NCBI GenBank assembly: GCA_030065915.1 | Contig: JASJCQ010000004.1 | Coordinates: 1-64,000 of the forward strand | DNA: 64,000 nucleotides | Reading direction: 5' to 3' | Source: Woeseiaceae bacterium | GTDB lineage: Bacteria > Pseudomonadota > Gammaproteobacteria > Steroidobacterales > Woeseiaceae | Shown here: positions 27,204 through 36,102 of the stretch, piece after piece | Layout of the letters: the number at the start of each line of letters is the position of its first letter | Numbering within the stretch: the stretch's first letter is position 1 | The notes under the pieces: model-generated | What the model saw: the letters and a program-made list of their open reading frames with translations, nothing else | Databases searched by the model: none | What the model was told of the DNA's origin: nothing | Program-made: the position numbers and the translations under genes

Positions 27204-28381
27204 CCGACTTTCGGAGTCGTGAGTTCCTGCTTGCGCACATCAAGTCGATTCTGGATTTCTACCTGCCGGCAGCGGTTGACCACAGCGGAGGCTACTTTCA
27301 GAACTTCAAGGACGACGGCAGCGTCTTTGACCCCGGCCAGCGTCACCTCGTCAGCAGCTGCCGGATGGTGTTCAACTTCTGCAAGGCGTACGAGCTGTTC
27401 GGCGATGTTGCCTATCGCGACACGGCAAAGCATGGGCTGGAGTACATCCGGGAGCGACATTGGGACGAGGCGAGGCAAGGGTTTAACTGGACATTGAAAG
27501 ACGGGCACCTGCCCGATGACCAGACTAACCAGTGCTATGGGCTGGCATTCGTCATGTTGACTTCAGCGGCGGCGCACGAGGCGGGTCTGGACGGAGCGCT
27601 TGCCGACATTGAGCGCGCCTGGTCGACCATGGAAGCGCGTCTGTGGGATGCGCCGATCGGGCTCTACGCCGATGAGGCGACACCCGATTGGTCCAGCGTC
27701 GACACTTATCGCGGACAGAACGCCAACATGCACAGCTGCGAGGCGCTCATCGCGGCATTCGAGGCGACGAGGGAGGAGAAATACCTCGGTCGCGCGTACG
27801 ACCTGGCGAGACTCATAACGATCGATCTGGCCGACAAGTCGGATGGCCTTATCTGGGAGCACTTCACGTCGGACCTGAATGCTGACTGGGACTACAATAA
27901 GGACGATCCGCGGAACCTGTACCGGCCGTGGGGCTTCCAGCCCGGCCACCAGACGGAATGGGCCAAGCTGCTACTGACCCTTCACGTCCATCGACCCGAA
28001 GAGTGGATGGTCGAACGAGCCACACAGTTGTTCGATCGAGCCCTCGAAACCTGCTGGGACCATGAGCACGGCGGCATTTTGTACGGTTTCGCGCCGGACG
28101 GCAGGATTTGCGACTCGGACAAATACTTCTGGGTGCAGGCCGAGTCATTCGCAGCCGCAGCCAGGCTGCATCGCCAGACGGGCGATCAGAAGTACAGCGA
28201 GTGGTACGAGCGAATCTGGCAGTACGCCTGGGAGCACATGATCGATCATGAATACGGAGCCTGGTATCGGATCCTGACCAGGGACAATCGAAAGTACAGT
28301 GACGAGAAGTCCACCGCGGGTGGCAAGTGCGACTACCACACTATCGGCGCGTGTTGGGACGTGCTCCGTATCTCCGACTGA
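27200..28381 (+). CDS. AGE-family sugar isomerase/epimerase (probable mannose isomerase)
   Basis: About 393 residues. I favour the GTG at 27200 (GTGA overlap with the kinase stop, GGAG 7 nt upstream) over the ATG at 27188. It is an (alpha/alpha)6 barrel of the N-acylglucosamine 2-epimerase family, with MVFNFCKAYELF, AHEAG, NANMHSCEALIAAFEAT, RPWGFQPGHQTEWAKLL and the final HTIGACWDVL. In this family such His-bearing loops catalyse aldose-ketose isomerisation or C2 epimerisation. Next to a fructokinase and a mannosylglycerate hydrolase, mannose isomerase is the most coherent activity. Cellobiose 2-epimerase is the main alternative. Confidence 0.85.
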   Translation: MTDFRSREFLLAHIKSILDFYLPAAVDHSGGYFQNFKDDGSVFDPGQRHLVSSCRMVFNFCKAYELFGDVAYRDTAKHGLEYIRERHWDEARQGFNWTLKDGHLPDDQTNQCYGLAFVMLTSAAAHEAGLDGALADIERAWSTMEARLWDAPIGLYADEATPDWSSVDTYRGQNANMHSCEALIAAFEATREEKYLGRAYDLARLITIDLADKSDGLIWEHFTSDLNADWDYNKDDPRNLYRPWGFQPGHQTEWAKLLLTLHVHRPEEWMVERATQLFDRALETCWDHEHGGILYGFAPDGRICDSDKYFWVQAESFAAAARLHRQTGDQKYSEWYERIWQYAWEHMIDHEYGAWYRILTRDNRKYSDEKSTAGGKCDYHTIGACWDVLRISD

Positions 28382-28548
28382 CGCGACTGCCGGAAAGCCC
28401 GCAACTTCGCGTGCGGCCAAAGCCGTATTCGATGGTTCCTGGTGGCTACCACGCCCGATAGACAATCCGCGGCATTGGCAACTTTGAGCGGTGAGGGTTC
28501 TCCCGGCCACTTGTGGTTGCCAGTCGCCGTCGTCGCTATGATCAGCCG

Positions 28549-30495
28549 ATGAATTTGTCGCGGCCACTCATCATTGTCTTCCTTTGCGCTGCAGCCGGAT
28601 GTTCCGGTGCACAGGAGCCTGTATCAGCTGTCGCGCAGGCTTCGGCTCCACCGGAATTCGTCGGCAGCGACGCGTGCGCCGACTGTCATGCTGACGAGTA
28701 CACCGAATGGCAGGGCTCGCATCACGAGCTGGCAATGCAGGTCGCGAACGAGCAAACGGTGCTTGGCGACTTCGACGACGCCAGCGTCGACTACTACGGT
28801 GCGACCACTCGCATGTATCGGGACGGCGATCGTTTCATCATGCAGATCGGGAACGCATCCGGCGATCTCGAGGAGTTCGACGTCAGTTTTGCGTTCGGCG
28901 TAGAGCCGTTGCAGCAGTATCTGACCGACTTTCCGGACGGGCGCAAGCAGGTGCTTCCCTTCGCCTGGGACACCCGGGCGCCCGACGAAGGCGGGCAGCG
29001 GTGGTACCACCTGTATCCGGATGAAGAGATCCGTCACGAAGACGTCCTGCACTGGACGGCCCGCTACGCCAACTGGAACTACATGTGTGCGGAGTGCCAC
29101 TCAACGGACCTGCGAGTAGGTTACGAACTGGAAACGGACACGTTCAACACCACCTGGTCCGAGGTTTCGGTCGGCTGCGAGGCCTGTCATGGCCCAGGCT
29201 CAACTCACATAGCGCAGGCGAGTGGCGGTTTCGACGACCGGCATGGTCTGCAGGTCGATCTCGACGATCGCAGGGATGCGGCGTGGATCATGAACCCCGA
29301 GACCGGGATCGCCGAACGCAGCGAGTCGGTTGTCACGCAGCAACAGCCCGAGAGTTGCGGACGCTGTCATTCACGGCGCGGCGTCATCGCGGATCCCTAC
29401 GAGTACGGCAAACCGTTGCTGGACACGCATCGGCTCGCGCTCCTCGAGGAGGGCCTTTATCACGCGGACGGCCGTATCCTCGATGAAGTGTACGTGTACG
29501 GGTCATTCGTCCAGAGCAAGATGTATCGAGCCGGCGTCACCTGTTCCGACTGTCACAACCCACACTCCGCCGACCTGCATACCGGACCGGATCCCAACGA
29601 TATCTGCGCGCAATGCCACCTGCCGACGAAATTTGCGACAACGGAGCATGCGCCCGGCAACGACTGCGTCGCCTGTCATATGCAGGACGAGGTCTACATG
29701 GGCATAGACCCGCGACGTGATCACAGCTTCCGGCTTCCTGGTACGCAGTCGGATCCGGACCACTACGGCGCGGCGATTGCCGCCGCACGCAGTGGCCAGG
29801 TCGATGTCATGGCCGCTAAGAACAGAGCATATCCTGCAGTCGCTCGAGCGACTCTGCTGACGCTCCTTCGGGCGCCATTCGAAGACGATGAGGTCGCTTT
29901 GCTGGACGGTGCGGTACGTGACCCGGACCCACTGCTGCGCTTTGCGGCACTACAGGCCCTGCACGCAGCACCGCCGGAACTTCGCCCATCGCTGGGCGCA
30001 GAGTTGCTTGCGGATCCGGTTCGTTCGGTTCGCATCCAGGCGGCGCTGACCTTCGTCGAGAGTCGTGACCTCCTGCCGCTGGACGCCGCCCGCGCGTATG
30101 CCGGCGCCGCCGAGGAATACCGGCAGGCTCTGTTGGCGACCGCAAGCGTTCCCGAATCGATGACATTCCTGGCGGATTTCGAGTTTCGCATGGGCGACAA
30201 CGGTCAGGCGATTGAGTACCTTCAGCACGCCATCCGACTCGATCCGAGACTGGCTGTGGCGCGCCACTCCTATGGCCTGGCGCTGGTTCGAGAGCGCCGC
30301 TACGACGAGGCACTGGCTGAACTCGAGCGAGCTTACGAACTCGAGCCTGGCAATGCGCGCTTCGCGTATGTTTACGCGGTCTCCCTGAATTCCCTGGGCC
30401 TGGTGAAGGAGGCCAGGGCGGTTCTCGCGAAGGCAAGCGAGGATTTCCCGGGCGACTCAGACATCCAGTCTTTCTGGCGATTGCTCAATCAGTAG
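28549..30495 (+). CDS. Seven-heme c-type cytochrome lipoprotein with TPR domain
   Basis: About 648 residues from the ATG at 28549; a start at 28513 would add 12 residues. The lipobox is AAAGC (Cys18). Seven CxxCH heme sites are visible: CADCH (43-47), CAECH, CEACH, CGRCH, CSDCH, CAQCH and CVACH, all in the first two thirds, as in c554-like multiheme cytochromes. An alpha-helical repeat region and TPR units fill the C-terminus (EYLQHAIRLDPRLAVARHSYG). It is periplasmic and lipid-anchored, with a redox or electron-relay role; the partner is unknown. It is convergent with the persulfide-dioxygenase-like gene. Confidence 0.88.
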   Translation: MNLSRPLIIVFLCAAAGCSGAQEPVSAVAQASAPPEFVGSDACADCHADEYTEWQGSHHELAMQVANEQTVLGDFDDASVDYYGATTRMYRDGDRFIMQIGNASGDLEEFDVSFAFGVEPLQQYLTDFPDGRKQVLPFAWDTRAPDEGGQRWYHLYPDEEIRHEDVLHWTARYANWNYMCAECHSTDLRVGYELETDTFNTTWSEVSVGCEACHGPGSTHIAQASGGFDDRHGLQVDLDDRRDAAWIMNPETGIAERSESVVTQQQPESCGRCHSRRGVIADPYEYGKPLLDTHRLALLEEGLYHADGRILDEVYVYGSFVQSKMYRAGVTCSDCHNPHSADLHTGPDPNDICAQCHLPTKFATTEHAPGNDCVACHMQDEVYMGIDPRRDHSFRLPGTQSDPDHYGAAIAAARSGQVDVMAAKNRAYPAVARATLLTLLRAPFEDDEVALLDGAVRDPDPLLRFAALQALHAAPPELRPSLGAELLADPVRSVRIQAALTFVESRDLLPLDAARAYAGAAEEYRQALLATASVPESMTFLADFEFRMGDNGQAIEYLQHAIRLDPRLAVARHSYGLALVRERRYDEALAELERAYELEPGNARFAYVYAVSLNSLGLVKEARAVLAKASEDFPGDSDIQSFWRLLNQ

Positions 30496-30601
30496 GCGTT
30501 GGCTGAAGCCCGGTGATGGTCCGCCATTCGCGGCGCCCGAGGGTCGGCCAGGCGCGGGGCGACGACAGTAGCGTGTCGAGCTGGCACCTCGGTTCATGCA
30601 T

Positions 30602-31465
30602 TCAGACAGCGTTGAGCGGGATCTTGAGATAGCGGACGTCATTGTCCTCCGGGTCGGGGAACTGCCCGGCCCGCACGTTGACCTGGATGGACGGCAGCAA
30701 AAGCCTGGGCATGCCGAGCTCCCTGTCTCGGCTTTCGCGCATCGCTACGAACTCCTGCTCGCTGACCGTCTTGTTGATGTGTACATTCTCGTCGCGCTGC
30801 GTGGCGACGGTCGTCTCCCAGGCGTAAACATCGCGTCCCGGCGCCTTGTAGTCGTGACACATGAAGAGGCGCGTGTCGTCCGGTAAGGACAGTATTTTCT
30901 GTATCGATGCGTACAGCTGAGACGCACTGCCGCCCGGAAAGTCGGTGCGCGCCGTTCCAAAATCCTGCATGAACAGCGTATCCCCGACGTAAGCCGTATC
31001 GCCGATGACGTAGGTGATGCAGGCAGGGGTGTGGCCGGGCGTGCCCATGACGCGGCCTTCGATGTCGCCGACGGCAAACGCGTCGCCATCCGAGAAAAGT
31101 CGATCGAATTGGCTCCCATCCGTTGCCAGGTCGGCCAGGTTGAACACGCCCTTGAAGGTTTCCTGGACGGCCGTGACCCGTGCGCCAATCGCTGTTTGAC
31201 CGCCGAGCCTGTCCTGCAAATAGGGAGCGCCACTCAGGTGGTCCGCGTGCACATGCGTCTCGAGAATCCAGTCGACACCCAGTCCGTTCTTCTCGAGGTA
31301 CCCGATGACGGCGTCGGCCGACACCGTCGACGTGCGTCCGGAAGCCGCATCGTAGTCGAGCACAGGGTCGATGATGGCCGCACGGCTCGTCGCAGGATCG
31401 CTGACGATGTAGGTGATCGTATACGTCGCCTCGTCGAAGAACGCTTTTACGCTGGGCCTTTGCAT
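30602..31465 (-). CDS. Persulfide-dioxygenase-like metallo-hydrolase (ETHE1/Blh type)
   Basis: MBL-fold protein of 287 residues. The metal motif is THVHADHLSG (70-79), with TPGHTPAC, VGDTLFMQDFGTARTDFPGG and CHDY. The single-iron ETHE1/persulfide dioxygenase group carries this pattern: H71, H73, the second-half His and the Asp in GDTLF. Such enzymes oxidise glutathione persulfide to sulfite. A lactonase-like hydrolase is the alternative. It is divergent from an OsmC gene 72 bp away. The nearby alternative oxidase suggests sulfide handling. Confidence 0.82.
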   Translation of the reverse strand: MQRPSVKAFFDEATYTITYIVSDPATSRAAIIDPVLDYDAASGRTSTVSADAVIGYLEKNGLGVDWILETHVHADHLSGAPYLQDRLGGQTAIGARVTAVQETFKGVFNLADLATDGSQFDRLFSDGDAFAVGDIEGRVMGTPGHTPACITYVIGDTAYVGDTLFMQDFGTARTDFPGGSASQLYASIQKILSLPDDTRLFMCHDYKAPGRDVYAWETTVATQRDENVHINKTVSEQEFVAMRESRDRELGMPRLLLPSIQVNVRAGQFPDPEDNDVRYLKIPLNAV

Positions 31466-31537
31466 AACGGGTCTCGGCCTCGAATCCGGAGCGTACTATT
31501 ATGGCTTAGACGTGCCTATAAAGAAGAGGAAGCGAGC

Positions 31538-31975
31538 ATGCAGGACTATCCGCACCATTACCGCGCCACAGCGAACGCGGCCGCAGACGCCAACGTCGAA
31601 GTTACGAGCCCCGGGCTCGCATCCATCGAGGCTGCCCCGCCAACGGAGTTTGGCGGACCGGGCGACCTCTGGTCACCGGAAACGCTGCTGGCCGCGGCCG
31701 TGGCGAACTGTTTCGTCCTGAGCTTCCGCGCAATTGCACGCGCGTCGAAGCTGGAGTGGAATGCTCTGACTTGTGACGTTGAAGCCGTGCTCGATCGCGA
31801 GGACCGCGTCACGAAATTCACCCGTATCAACGAGCGCGTCGTGCTCGATGTGCCGGCCGGTACCGATCCGAAGAAGGCCCGGCGCCTGCTCGACAAGGCC
31901 GAACAGGTGTGCCTGATCACCAATTCAATGACCGCGGAGGTCACGCTCGAGGCCGAGGTCCGCGTCGCGGGCTGA
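31538..31975 (+). CDS. OsmC/Ohr-like peroxide-stress protein
   Basis: About 145 residues from the ATG at 31538, after a GAGGA ribosome site. OsmC-family features are a GGPGDLWSPETLLAAAVANCFVLSF stretch (the first reactive Cys, about residue 57) and a second Cys in the terminal segment EQVCLITNSMTAEV. These thiol peroxidases reduce organic hydroperoxides. An upstream in-frame extension to 31031 is not credible. It is divergent from the persulfide-dioxygenase-like gene and convergent with the alternative oxidase, 33 bp apart. It fits a redox-stress block. Confidence 0.85.
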   Translation: MQDYPHHYRATANAAADANVEVTSPGLASIEAAPPTEFGGPGDLWSPETLLAAAVANCFVLSFRAIARASKLEWNALTCDVEAVLDREDRVTKFTRINERVVLDVPAGTDPKKARRLLDKAEQVCLITNSMTAEVTLEAEVRVAG

Positions 31976-32008
31976 TACGAACGCGCTGTCGCGGCAGCGC
32001 GGCCAGCG

Positions 32009-32647
32009 TCAAGCGCTTTCGGTCGCTGCCTTGCGGCCCGTTGCGAGCTCGTCTGCGAACGCGTGGTTCTTGTCGCGGTGCCCCATTTCATCTTCGCGGA
32101 CGGCGATGACAACGTCGCGCAAGCGGGCGTTCGCGGGTAGTCGCCAGTAGTCGATGGCGATATCGGGCGCCGGGACGTTTTCCAGGCGGCCGGCATCGAT
32201 CTCGGCCAGGTAGTCCGTGTAGCTGCGAACGGCTTCCTCTTCGAAGTAAGCAACGATGCGATGAGCCGTCTTCGCGGAGAACAGGTAGATGAAAAAGTAC
32301 AGGTTGTAGAAGATTGCCTGCGCAACCATGATCAGGCCGCGTTCGAACGCGCTGGGCTTAGCGATGTGAATGAACGTCATCAGGTGCATGCGCTCGTTTT
32401 CCGCCTCGTCGAGCAGCTCACGGATCCATCCCTGATCGTCGCGAATGTGGCGAATGGCCTTCAGGTGCTGCAACAGACCGCCCACCATGCCCGGTACGGC
32501 CGCGACCGTCTCGAGGACGACCGCCCGGTGGCCGTAGCGGCGCCGGAAGAAGGCGTCGGCGAAAAAGCGCAGCAAACGCGTGAAGCCCAGTGCAATCCTG
32601 TCGGACAGGCTGCGTGGCAAGCGGTGTAGAGGGGCCGGGTTGCTCAT
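32009..32647 (-). CDS. aox: Bacterial alternative oxidase (ubiquinol oxidase)
   Basis: About 212 residues from the ATG at 32647, which has an AGGAG site on the minus strand. A longer frame to 32770 is unlikely because bacterial AOX proteins are about 210-230 residues. Diiron ligand motifs are all present: LET (E46), NERMH (E85, H88), FEEEA (around E137) and REDEMGHRD (E187, H190). The protein is a membrane-associated di-iron ubiquinol:O2 oxidoreductase that does not pump protons and resists cyanide and sulfide. Bacterial AOX is patchy, mostly marine. It is convergent with OsmC. Confidence 0.95.
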   Translation of the reverse strand: MSNPAPLHRLPRSLSDRIALGFTRLLRFFADAFFRRRYGHRAVVLETVAAVPGMVGGLLQHLKAIRHIRDDQGWIRELLDEAENERMHLMTFIHIAKPSAFERGLIMVAQAIFYNLYFFIYLFSAKTAHRIVAYFEEEAVRSYTDYLAEIDAGRLENVPAPDIAIDYWRLPANARLRDVVIAVREDEMGHRDKNHAFADELATGRKAATESA

Positions 32648-32897
32648 GAGGATCTCCTGAATACCCTGCCGATATTGGGGCCGGGGCGGGATTTTCACAT
32701 CGAGTTTTTCTTTCCGAGCGATGAAAAAATCGAAGTGAACAACGCACTCTGCACGGTAACGTTCCGGCACCTTGCACTCCCCCGGGCGCCGGAGTCCTGT
32801 AGCCCGCTTCTCGCTGCCCTCAGTTGCCCCGATGGAGGCACGATTGCGGCATCCGGTCCGGCCCGGTAATTCATGTCATGCCGTAGAATGTCTGACG

Positions 32898-33719
32898 ATG
32901 GCTACACGATTGATCAGACAAGCTTTGGTCGGAGCATTCCTGCTTGTTTCCGGGTGTGCATCGATTACTCCTGTTGCAGTCATCCCTGTGGAAATCATGC
33001 ACGGCAACCCGGTCACGTCTGCGAGCATCGGAGACGAACAAATAGACGTAATCGTCGACACGGGTGGCCTCGGGGTGATTGCTGTTTCTCCCGTGGACCT
33101 GGAGCGCCTGGCAGTGACGTTCACGGGAGAGACCATCCAACGAACCGATGCGGCAGGGGACACCTTCGAGTCTCGCGAGTTCATCGTTCCGGAAATGCTC
33201 CTCGGGGGACACAGGTTCCAGAACGTCAAGGGTTTCGAGCGTATCGGAGCAGCCGGCGGATTCGCGGGCGGCAGGCCTGTGAACGTCCTGGGGAGGGGTC
33301 TGCTGCACGACTATACCGTCGTTGTCGATTACCCGGGTGGCGAGATTCGATTGTACTCGCCTGATCAGTCCAGAAGCGTCTGTGGCCCTCCGACAAGCGA
33401 ACTGATAGAGCGAGACGACGAGATTCTCGCTGTGCCGATAGAAAGCGATGGCGGTCGACTGCTCGCATTGATGGACACAGGCGCTACGTACTCGTTTATC
33501 CAAAGCGACGTGGTTGACTCGAGAAATCTGAGCACGACTGACCAAGTCTACAGGACGCGGTCCTTCAGGTTAGGAGGTCGAGACTTCGGGCCGTTGGAAA
33601 TGGTTTCACTGCCGATAGACGGCGCACCCCAGATTGATGCGATTATCGGCACCAACTTCTTTGCCGGGCACGTGGTGTGTTTCGACTATCGGGATCGGAA
33701 GTTCTCGGTGCTTGACTGA
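32898..33719 (+). CDS. Retropepsin-like aspartyl protease lipoprotein
   Basis: About 273 residues from the ATG at 32898; the in-frame upstream start at 32772 has no signal peptide in front. The lipobox is LVSGC. Two D-T/S-G motifs typical of clan AA aspartic proteases are seen: VIVDTGGLGVIAVS near residue 50 and ALMDTGATYSFI near residue 195, so both half-sites are in one chain. The closing INFF-like segment is SLPIDGAPQIDAIIGTNFF. It is periplasmic with unknown substrate and appears to be transcribed alone. Confidence 0.78.
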   Translation: MATRLIRQALVGAFLLVSGCASITPVAVIPVEIMHGNPVTSASIGDEQIDVIVDTGGLGVIAVSPVDLERLAVTFTGETIQRTDAAGDTFESREFIVPEMLLGGHRFQNVKGFERIGAAGGFAGGRPVNVLGRGLLHDYTVVVDYPGGEIRLYSPDQSRSVCGPPTSELIERDDEILAVPIESDGGRLLALMDTGATYSFIQSDVVDSRNLSTTDQVYRTRSFRLGGRDFGPLEMVSLPIDGAPQIDAIIGTNFFAGHVVCFDYRDRKFSVLD

Positions 33720-33904
33720 TCAACAAGCTGGTCCTGACCAATTCAAGTGGGACACCGTGTCACCCACAACGACTCCTTCCGGCCCGAAGAGGATACGGCT
33801 GGCAAGCCTGCAAAAAGGCGACTGCTGGTTTCCTGCGAGCAAGTCACGGTGCGCCGCGCGACGATCGTCGCGCTCGCGATGCACATGCAGGTATGACGGA
33901 GTCG

Positions 33905-34789
33905 TCAGTCAAGGTCATAAACGGGCGGGTACCCATCAGGCTGCTTCTTGAAGCGCTTGTAGAGCCACCAATACTGCTCCGGGGCTTCACGAATCAAGTC
34001 AGCCAACGAGCAATTGACTGCTTCCAGCGCCGGCCTTGTTTCGAGCGCGGCGATGTCCTGCTCGGCCTGCCGAACCACCAGTTGGTACCCCTTGCCGCCC
34101 GGCAGGCGTCTAGCGAATGCGAACAGCACGACCGCATTCGTGCTCTTGGCAAGCCTGGGCAGCAGCGTCATCGTGTAGGCGGGATGCCCGAAGAAGTCTG
34201 CGAACTCGCCCTGGCCGGTTGGCGTCTGGTCCGGCATTAGCACAACGAGCTCGTGCTTCTTCAATGCCTTGCCCATTGCCCGTATTCCACTGGCATTAGT
34301 CGGTACCAGTTTCGCGCCCACCCGTTCCCGGGCGTCTCGAACGAGTTCATCGAAGCCGGGGCGATTCCTGACCTTGAACATGCCTGTCATCGGATAGTGT
34401 TTGGCGATGTAGAAACTGACGGTCTCCCAGCAGCCGCAATGCGGGATGGCCAGGATCACGCCGCGGTCCTGCCGGCGCGCCTCGTCGATCAGCGACTCGC
34501 CATCGGATGATGTCATCAGGGTGAGCAGCTTGTCAGGATCGCCCCGCCACATCTTGCCGCCTTCAAGTATCGTCTTCCCTGCCTCGGCAAGCGATTTCTT
34601 CGCCAGCTCGGTGCGGGCCTCCTGGTCCAGCTCGGGGAAACACAGGCGAAGATTGGTCTCGACCGTTCGCCGCGCATCACCATTAGCGAGCCAGGCTATC
34701 CGGCCGATCAACGAACCCAGCCAATGCACAAAGCTCAGGGGCAGGGCATTCATGAGTGCCAGCGCCGACTTGAACAGGAAGAGCTTCAT
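33905..34789 (-). CDS. LpxL/HtrB-family lipid acyltransferase
   Basis: Protein of 294 residues with an N-terminal hydrophobic anchor (about 5-35). The lysophospholipid acyltransferase motif is HxxxxE: IPHCGCWE with H117 and E122. FKVRNRPGFDELVRDARE and LMPDQTPTGQGEFADFFGHPAYT are LpxL/LpxM-type signatures. It would add a secondary acyl chain to lipid A precursors at the inner membrane and is not linked to other LPS genes here. The closest family alternative is LpxM-type acyltransferase. Confidence 0.85.
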   Translation of the reverse strand: MKLFLFKSALALMNALPLSFVHWLGSLIGRIAWLANGDARRTVETNLRLCFPELDQEARTELAKKSLAEAGKTILEGGKMWRGDPDKLLTLMTSSDGESLIDEARRQDRGVILAIPHCGCWETVSFYIAKHYPMTGMFKVRNRPGFDELVRDARERVGAKLVPTNASGIRAMGKALKKHELVVLMPDQTPTGQGEFADFFGHPAYTMTLLPRLAKSTNAVVLFAFARRLPGGKGYQLVVRQAEQDIAALETRPALEAVNCSLADLIREAPEQYWWLYKRFKKQPDGYPPVYDLD

Positions 34790-34951
34790 GAATGGCGCTG
34801 ACTAAAGGTTCGTATCGACAAACGGCGATCGAGTCACCGGCGTTGTCGATTTTACGCAACAGGGCCGCGACGGTTTCGAGGACGAAAGCCGCCCGCTCGA
34901 AGGACATCTTGGCCGAAACGTTTTCGAGAGCCCATTGCTGATCCTGTGCAT

Positions 34952-36013
34952 CTAGGTCACACTTCGCCGCGCGACCATCGTTACGCCTACGATGCAAACA
35001 GCGAACAAGGCGCCCTCGACAGAATTCGTTACGATCTGCGTCAACTCACCGAATCCGTTCTCGCCAAACAAATGGCCAATCCGGTCGAGGCGGAAGCGGG
35101 TACCGGAAAACTGGCGGACAAGCAGATCCAGGCTGCCGACCATCAACCGCCCGCCCAGCAGGGCGATGACGGTTCCGGCACCAGCGCCGATCAACGCAGC
35201 TGCTGCGATGAGACGCTTCGCAGGTGAAGGTCGGGTATCACTGCTCGCCATCCACACAGCAAGGCCGACGGCTCCGCCAAGCAAAATGCCCTCGGCCGCG
35301 CCTGTGATGTCTCCGGGCGACTGCCCGAAAAAGAGATTGAACGCATCGATGCCGATCAGCTTCACCGCTGCACCAACGAGCATTCCTCCAATGGCACCCC
35401 CGGCTACGCTGGTAAACCAGGAGGGGCGGAACAGCGTAGTCGCCGCAGCGATTCCGAATGCCACACCGGTCCCTCCGATCACCGCCATCAGTATCGTCAT
35501 AGAGGCTACGACGAGCAGCACCGAGATCGCGCCTGTGCCGGGCTGAAGCGCCTGGGAGGCTGCCGCAAATCCGTAGAGCAGGCCACCGACAACACCTGCT
35601 ACGCCGCCCCCAGCAATTCCGGCAGTACCGAGCGCGAGGAATCTCTCCCTCGCTTCGTCTCGTCGGTTATCCCGCCTGGTCTGTAATGCGTTTGAAATCT
35701 GTTCGACCGGGGCAATAAACCGGTAACCATGCTTTGGAATCGTCTCGATGAAACGCGGGTTCGAGGCGCTGTCACCCAGGCGCTTTCGCAGCGTCTTGAC
35801 GCATTGGGTGATCACCTCGTCTGTTACTGGTACTCCCTTCCAGACTTCGTCGAGAAAGCGATCTTTCGAGACTAGCTGGCCCCGCTCTGCCACCAACAGC
35901 GCCAGTGCATCGAGATAGCGACTGTTGAGTTCGACCTGCGTACCGTCCCGCGTAAGCTGGCGGTTTTCGGTATCGAGTACGAATCGATCGAAAGCAAAGC
36001 TGTCGGCCTTCAT
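34952..36013 (-). CDS. Membrane-bound CadC-like winged-helix regulator
   Basis: Protein of 353 residues. The N-terminal OmpR-type winged helix covers about 1-105 (ELNSRYLDALALLVAERGQLVSKDRF, TKTLRKRLGDSASNPRFIETIPKHGYRF). It is followed by about six hydrophobic glycine-rich segments between about 130 and 335. It therefore looks like a one-component regulator that senses at the membrane (ToxR/CadC arrangement), except that it has several helices rather than one. The direct targets are unknown. It is divergent from an FxLYD protein. Confidence 0.85.
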   Translation of the reverse strand: MKADSFAFDRFVLDTENRQLTRDGTQVELNSRYLDALALLVAERGQLVSKDRFLDEVWKGVPVTDEVITQCVKTLRKRLGDSASNPRFIETIPKHGYRFIAPVEQISNALQTRRDNRRDEARERFLALGTAGIAGGGVAGVVGGLLYGFAAASQALQPGTGAISVLLVVASMTILMAVIGGTGVAFGIAAATTLFRPSWFTSVAGGAIGGMLVGAAVKLIGIDAFNLFFGQSPGDITGAAEGILLGGAVGLAVWMASSDTRPSPAKRLIAAAALIGAGAGTVIALLGGRLMVGSLDLLVRQFSGTRFRLDRIGHLFGENGFGELTQIVTNSVEGALFAVCIVGVTMVARRSVT

Positions 36014-36102
36014 ATTTCAGCGAAACCTCAGAAGATGCTCATGACGTTCACCTGTTGTCCTGGCGAGATAGACGGACTCAAATCAGTCACCGAGGCAAGG
36101 CT

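Noticed and set aside
18134-28381. Reading the locus as glucosylglycerate or trehalose catabolism
   Set aside because: Trehalose would not yield glycerate, and glucose would not need an isomerase plus fructokinase. Glucosylglycerate is kept as an alternative.
31031-31537. Extended N-terminus of the OsmC gene
   Set aside because: It reads antisense through the persulfide-dioxygenase gene; the OsmC domain and ribosome site begin at 31538.
32648-32770. N-terminal 41-residue extension of the alternative oxidase
   Set aside because: Family length and the AGGAG site agree with the start at 32647.
34683-34997. Open frame between the acyltransferase and CadC-like genes on the minus strand
   Set aside because: It overlaps the start of the acyltransferase, has Arg-rich chance composition and no recognisable domain. 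The 162-bp gap seems empty.
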